A stretch of 10,894 nt of DNA, taken from the NCBI GenBank assembly GCA_002493085.1, contig DKXQ01000039.1, positions 1-10,894 of the forward strand, written 5' to 3'. Shown here piece after piece: positions 7,379 through 10,894 of the stretch. Position numbers and translations under genes: made by a program. The DNA is from Lachnoclostridium sp. UBA7122. Its GTDB lineage: Bacteria > Bacillota > Clostridia > Lachnospirales > Lachnospiraceae. Position 1 is the first letter of the stretch. Each line of letters opens with the position of its first letter. The notes below the pieces were generated by a model that saw only the letters and a list, made by a program, of their open reading frames with translations, was not told the DNA's origin and made no database searches.

Positions 7379-8343
7379 TGGGAAGTATAGCAAATAAACA
7401 GATGATTTGTGAGGTGCTGGTGGAGGCTGCAAAGGAAGATAAAAGTGTTGTTGTATTGTGCAGCGATTCAAGGGGAAGCGGCTCTATGACACCATTTGCA
7501 GATAGTTATCCAGAACAGTTTGTAGAGACTGGCATTGCAGAACAGAACCTTGTAAGCATTGCTGCAGGACTTGCAAAATGCGGAAAGAAAGCTTATGCAG
7601 TATCCCCGGCGTGTTTCCTGTCTGCAAGAAGCTATGAACAGTGTAAGGTTGATGTGGCATACTCAGATACTAATGTAAAATTAATCGGCATAAGCGGCGG
7701 TGTCAGTTATGGTGCACTTGGAATGAGCCACCATTCTGCACAGGACATTGCAGCTATGAGCGCAATTCCAAATATGCGTGTATATCTGCCAAGTGACCAT
7801 TTACAGGCTAAAAAACTCACAGAAGCTTTATTAGAAGATAAAAAACCTGCCTATATCCGTGTTGGCAGAAATGCAGTAGAGCCAGTATATGAAGAATATG
7901 AAAAAGCTGGCAAAGATATACCATTTGAACTGGACCGTGCTACAGTTGTAGTTAATGGGGCAGAAAATACAGACAATGTGGATGCAGTTATAACCGCCTG
8001 TGGTGAAATGGTAAAACCTGCAAAGGATGCTGCAAGAATCCTGTCAGAGGAGGGAATTTGTACTACAGTTGTAGATATGTACTGTGTTAAACCACTGGAT
8101 AAAGAAACCATAATCAGAGAAGCAGAAAAAGCAAAAGTAGTTGTAACTGTAGAAGAACATTCACCTTTTGGAGGATTAGGCTCTATGGTTGCACAGGTAG
8201 TTGGAGAATACTGCCCAAAGAAAGTAGTCAGCATGTCACTGCCTGATGCACCAGTTATTACAGGCACATCCAAAGAAGTATTTGATTACTATAGACTAAA
8301 TCCAGAAGGAATTGCAAAAAAGGTGCGTGAGGCACTTGCGTGA
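7378..8343 (+). CDS. Transketolase, C-terminal (pyrimidine-binding) subunit
   Basis: A 321-residue partner of the preceding subunit, equal to the middle plus C-terminal domains of transketolase. Residues about 1-165 are the pyrimidine-binding domain: ETGIAEQNLVSIAAGLA contains E55, the glutamate that activates ThDP, and GALGMSHHSAQD contains H118 and H119 at the substrate channel. Residues about 190-321 form the transketolase C-terminal domain (VDAVITACGEMV, then TVVDMYCVKPLD and TVEEHSPFGGLGSMVAQ). The ATG overlaps the upstream TAA by one base, and GAGGAGG at 7361-7367 within the end of the upstream gene serves as its ribosome binding site. All expected catalytic features are present, so the pair should be active. 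Similar split pairs also occur as 1-deoxyxylulose-5-phosphate synthase-like or sulfoglycolytic transketolases, but the kinase and glycosidase neighbours favour neutral sugar catabolism. Confidence 0.9.
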   Translation: MGSIANKQMICEVLVEAAKEDKSVVVLCSDSRGSGSMTPFADSYPEQFVETGIAEQNLVSIAAGLAKCGKKAYAVSPACFLSARSYEQCKVDVAYSDTNVKLIGISGGVSYGALGMSHHSAQDIAAMSAIPNMRVYLPSDHLQAKKLTEALLEDKKPAYIRVGRNAVEPVYEEYEKAGKDIPFELDRATVVVNGAENTDNVDAVITACGEMVKPAKDAARILSEEGICTTVVDMYCVKPLDKETIIREAEKAKVVVTVEEHSPFGGLGSMVAQVVGEYCPKKVVSMSLPDAPVITGTSKEVFDYYRLNPEGIAKKVREALA

Positions 8344-8359
8344 CTGTTAAATTTAACAG
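8344..8359. repeat. Perfect 16-bp palindrome between transketolase and kinase genes
   Basis: CTGTTAAATTTAACAG is identical to its own reverse complement and begins at the base right after the transketolase stop codon. It could fold in RNA as a small hairpin that protects or separates the upstream and kinase messages, or bind a dimeric protein in DNA. It has no U-tract, so it is not an intrinsic terminator. No second copy was noticed in the window. Confidence 0.55.
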
Positions 8360-8388
8360 ATGGTAAGGCAGAATTGTGGGGAAATAAT

Positions 8389-9894
8389 ATGTATAACCAG
8401 AATACCAGCAAAAGATATATTATAGGCATTGACCAGAGTACACAGGGAACAAAGGCACTTTTATTTGATGAAAACGGACAGTTGCTCTGCCGTGAGGACC
8501 TGGCGCACCGCCAGATTGTAAATGAAGCAGGATGGGTTTCCCATGACCCGGAAGAGATTTACCAGAATACACTGCGTGTAGTAAGACAACTGATTACTAA
8601 CACGCAGGAAGGGGAACTACGGATTGATTCAGCACAGATTGCAGGCATTGGAATCAGCAACCAGCGTGAAACTGCCCTTATCTGGGACATGCAGACAGGA
8701 AAGCCACTTGCAGATGCAGTAGTGTGGCAGTGTTCCCGTTCACAGAAGATATGTGATAAAATAGAAGCGTCCAGAAATGTAGAATTTATCCAGCAAAAAA
8801 CAGGACTTAAACTGTCGCCATATTTTCCAGCGTCAAAACTTGCATGGCTTATGGCTAATGTGGAAGGCGCAGGCCAGATAGCAAAAGAAGGCAGGCTTGG
8901 AATGGGAACTGTCGACACTTGGCTGGTCTATAAGCTCACTGGCGGAGCATCTTATAAAACAGACTATTCCAATGCTTCCAGAACCCAGTTATTTGATATA
9001 TTTAATCTCAGATGGGACAAAGAATTATGTGAAGCATTTGGACTGTCACCGGAATATCTGCCAGAAGTTTGTGACTCTGACAGCCATTTTGGAATGACAG
9101 ACTTTGAGGGGCTTTTGCCGGAACCAGTACCAATTCATGGAGTGCTTGGAGATTCCCATGCTGCGCTGTTTGGCCAGGGATGTATACATCCAGGGATGGC
9201 CAAAGCAACATATGGAACAGGTTCTTCTATTATGATGAATACAGGAACCTCTCCTGTCCAAAGTAAAAGCGGTGTTGTAACTTCTCTTGCATGGAAACTT
9301 GGCAATGAAGCCAGCTATGTATTAGAGGGCAATATTAATTATACAGGAGCAGCAATTACATGGCTCAAAGATGAAGTGCGGCTGATAAACAGTCCAAAAG
9401 AAACAGAAGAATTAAGCCGCATGGCAGTACAGGACGACTCACTTTACTTTATTCCAGCATTTACCGGGCTTGGTGCACCATACTGGAACAGCCAGGCAAA
9501 AGGGCTCTTATGTGGAATTACAAGAACAACAGGACGCAAAGAAATCGTGCGGGCAGCAGTAGAAAGCATCGCATACCAGATAGCAGATATAGTAGAAACA
9601 TTTGCAAAGGACACAGAAGGCAAAGTAAAAGAACTCAGGGTAGATGGAGGCCCGTCTGGAAATGCATATCTTATGCAGTTCCAGAGTGACTTGCTGGATA
9701 CAGATGTCAGTGTGCCGCAGACAGAAGAAATGTCTGGAATGGGCGCAGCATATGTGGCAGGGATTGCACTTGGGCTATATGATAAACAAATTGTTGAAAC
9801 AACAGAACGCAAAGTATACAAACCAGCAATGGCATCTGGATTAAGGGAAAAGAAAAAGAAAGGGTGGAAAGATGCTATCAGCATGATTTTATAA
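8389..9894 (+). CDS. FGGY-family sugar kinase, GlpK-like
   Basis: This 501-residue ATP-dependent kinase is closest in pattern to glycerol kinase (GlpK, about 502 residues). Seen: the phosphate loop GIDQSTQGTKALLFD near residues 13-27, GISNQRETALIWD with R93-E94, AVVWQCSRSQ, PYFPASKLAWL with Y145, GTVDTWLVYKLTGG, the catalytic D255 in GVLGDSHAALFG, YGTGSSIMMNTG (277-286 region), and the C-terminal ATP segment DGGPSGNAYLMQ. Relative to GlpK, the Gln after the catalytic Asp is Ser (S256) and the glycerol-contacting Phe of GTGCF is Ser (S280), so glycerol is unlikely to be the substrate. A larger ketose such as a branched pentulose would fit. The ATG at 8389 is preferred: GGGGA at 8378-8382 precedes it, whereas the in-frame TTG at 8374 lacks a clear ribosome site. 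It is the last operon gene and probably makes the ketose phosphate used by the transketolase. Confidence 0.88.
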   Translation: MYNQNTSKRYIIGIDQSTQGTKALLFDENGQLLCREDLAHRQIVNEAGWVSHDPEEIYQNTLRVVRQLITNTQEGELRIDSAQIAGIGISNQRETALIWDMQTGKPLADAVVWQCSRSQKICDKIEASRNVEFIQQKTGLKLSPYFPASKLAWLMANVEGAGQIAKEGRLGMGTVDTWLVYKLTGGASYKTDYSNASRTQLFDIFNLRWDKELCEAFGLSPEYLPEVCDSDSHFGMTDFEGLLPEPVPIHGVLGDSHAALFGQGCIHPGMAKATYGTGSSIMMNTGTSPVQSKSGVVTSLAWKLGNEASYVLEGNINYTGAAITWLKDEVRLINSPKETEELSRMAVQDDSLYFIPAFTGLGAPYWNSQAKGLLCGITRTTGRKEIVRAAVESIAYQIADIVETFAKDTEGKVKELRVDGGPSGNAYLMQFQSDLLDTDVSVPQTEEMSGMGAAYVAGIALGLYDKQIVETTERKVYKPAMASGLREKKKKGWKDAISMIL

Positions 9895-9902
9895 AAACTT
9901 TT

Positions 9903-9930
9903 ACCTCCTGTCACTAAAGTGATGGGAGGT
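9903..9930. terminator. Hairpin at convergent operon/hydrolase ends
   Basis: ACCTCC-TG-TCAC at 9903-9914 pairs with GTGA-TG-GGAGGT at 9919-9930, with two G-U wobble pairs and a TAAA loop. It lies nine bases after the kinase stop and probably ends the sugar operon. The downstream T-run is short in either direction. On the minus strand the final codons and TAG stop (9916-9914) of the alpha/beta hydrolase fall inside this hairpin. Confidence 0.65.
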
Positions 9931-10825
9931 TTAAAAAGTTTAAAATGTCTTTATATACATTTCTTCTGCCCGTTTCATTTAAAATTTCATGGCGCATATC
10001 AGGATACTTTATGTGTCTGATATTTTTAAATCCTGCTGCTTTTAATGTATTTATACTTGCCCTGCTGCCCTTTTCAAATCCTGTTGATGGGTCGTCCTCA
10101 CCCCTTATGGCAAGTATTGGCAGCTTTTTATTGACATTTTTATAACGTCTGGTTTCTGTCATATTCCAGGATAAATGGAATAAATCATTAAATGCAGAAA
10201 CTTTAAATCCGTGGCCGCAGTATGGGTCAGTAATATAAGCATTTACATTTTCTTCATTATAGCTTATCCAGTCAAGTGATGTCTTGGGATTAGTTATTGT
10301 CCTGTTAAAACTTCCAATAGAAAGATATTCCACAAGGACTGAATGGTAGCCAGGACCTTTGGTTTTTGCAATAATGTCCGTTAAAGCCATTCCAAACGCC
10401 AGAACCAGCTTTCCAGGACTGCATGGGTATCCTGATAAAATAACTTTTTCATAGCTGCCAGACTGTGTCTGTAAAAGATTCCTTGCAATAATAGTACCCA
10501 TAGAATGTGCAAAAATAATAACCTTGCCAGTATTAAACCTCTTTTTTATGTAAGCAGTTATTCTCTTCTGGTCTGACAGAAGGTACTTATATCCATTTTT
10601 TTCTTTAAAAAAACCAAGCACTGGTGCACTGTATCCATGACCACGCAAATCAGATGAAATAACTGTGTAACCTGCTTTATTTAATATGCTTATAAATTCT
10701 TCATACCGCTCCTGGTGTTCTTCCATTCCGTGTATAAGCTGTATATAGCCCTTTGCATTGCCAGTTTCAAAAATATGCAGGCACAGCTTATAATTATCCT
10801 TTGTATTGATAAATATTTCTTCCAT
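9914..10825 (-). CDS. Serine alpha/beta hydrolase, lysophospholipase/monoacylglycerol lipase-like
   Basis: This 303-residue protein has the full Hydrolase_4/monoacylglycerol-lipase-like layout. HGMEEHQERY (residues 32-41) is the oxyanion-hole and family start motif, SSDLRGHGYS (57-66) is the conserved loop after it, VIIFAHSMGT carries nucleophile S108, RGEDDPSTG gives D245 as acid, and MRHEILNE gives catalytic H279. No signal peptide is visible, so it is probably cytosolic and may cleave lipid or small carboxylic esters; substrate is unknown. GGAG about nine to twelve bases before the ATG supports the start. It converges on the sugar operon and has its own upstream region, so I see no functional link to sugar use. 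A peptidase or thioesterase role cannot be ruled out. Confidence 0.85.
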   Translation of the reverse strand: MEEIFINTKDNYKLCLHIFETGNAKGYIQLIHGMEEHQERYEEFISILNKAGYTVISSDLRGHGYSAPVLGFFKEKNGYKYLLSDQKRITAYIKKRFNTGKVIIFAHSMGTIIARNLLQTQSGSYEKVILSGYPCSPGKLVLAFGMALTDIIAKTKGPGYHSVLVEYLSIGSFNRTITNPKTSLDWISYNEENVNAYITDPYCGHGFKVSAFNDLFHLSWNMTETRRYKNVNKKLPILAIRGEDDPSTGFEKGSRASINTLKAAGFKNIRHIKYPDMRHEILNETGRRNVYKDILNFLNLPSL

Positions 10826-10850
10826 AATAGATTACATCTCCGTTTTTGTT

Positions 10851-10879
10851 ATTGTAATTGGAGCACGCAATGGTGCTTA
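10851..10879 (-). promoter_or_regulatory. Possible promoter of the alpha/beta hydrolase gene with small inverted repeat
   Basis: On the minus strand TACAAT at 10856-10851 matches the -10 consensus at five of six bases, with a weak TAAGCA 17 bases upstream (10879-10874). The inverted repeat AGCAC (10862-10866) and GTGCT (10873-10877) with a six-base spacer overlaps the -35/spacer and could be an operator. Both are weak, sequence-only calls. Confidence 0.3.
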
Positions 10880-10894
10880 AATCTGGTTTTGTCA

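Noticed and set aside
6554..8343. Sulfoglycolytic transketolase pathway
   Set aside because: That route is expected with sulfo-sugar isomerases and a sulfonate reductase or exporter; here the partners are a glycosidase and a FGGY kinase.
8374..8388. TTG start adding MWGNN to the kinase
   Set aside because: The GGGGA ribosome-site candidate lies inside this extension and points to the ATG at 8389, which gives the usual GlpK-like length.

Overview
The window looks like chromosome of a Gram-positive Clostridia-type bacterium, most likely a gut Lachnospiraceae relative. This rests on moderate-to-low GC, AT-rich spacers, strong AGGAGG-type ribosome binding sites, and the gene families present (DUF3737, a MalY/PatB aminotransferase, a DUF5060/DUF5605 glycosidase, a split transketolase). 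The lineage is inferred from style and cannot be fixed from the sequence alone.

Layout. (1) Positions 94-2266, plus strand: a possible 23-codon small ORF with an excellent Shine-Dalgarno sequence, a DUF3737 beta-helix-like protein, and a PLP-dependent MalY/PatB C-S lyase. The last two are close enough to be co-transcribed. (2) Positions 2308-3315, minus strand: a LacI/GalR-family repressor, convergent with the lyase and divergent from the operon to its right. (3) Positions 3316-3562: a 247-bp divergent regulatory region with a recognisable promoter in each direction and a 12-bp tandem repeat nested in an inverted repeat. (4) Positions 3563-9894, plus strand: a five-gene sugar operon made of a cytoplasmic glycoside hydrolase, an L-fucose/L-arabinose-isomerase-like enzyme, transketolase N-terminal and C-terminal subunits as separate genes, and a GlpK-like FGGY kinase. 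(5) Positions 9914-10825, minus strand: an unrelated serine alpha/beta hydrolase, converging on the operon end at a hairpin.

How the genes may work together. The operon reads as a complete intracellular route: a glycoside is cut inside the cell, the aldose is isomerised to a ketose, the kinase phosphorylates it, and the split transketolase moves a two-carbon ketol unit to an aldose phosphate. The products would enter the pentose phosphate pathway and glycolysis without an aldolase. This enzyme set resembles the transketolase-type D-apiose pathway (D-apiose to D-apulose to D-apulose 4-phosphate, then transketolase to D-xylulose 5-phosphate plus dihydroxyacetone phosphate). Apiose is a branched pentose of pectin (rhamnogalacturonan II) and of plant apiosides. 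The assignment is an inference from gene combination; the glycosidase and the isomerase are the least certain parts. The kinase has lost two residues that contact glycerol in GlpK, which argues against glycerol as its substrate. No transporter lies in the window, although none of the operon proteins has a signal peptide, so uptake must be encoded elsewhere.

No rRNA, tRNA, CRISPR array, insertion sequence or prophage gene was seen. No gene-free stretch is longer than about 250 bases.
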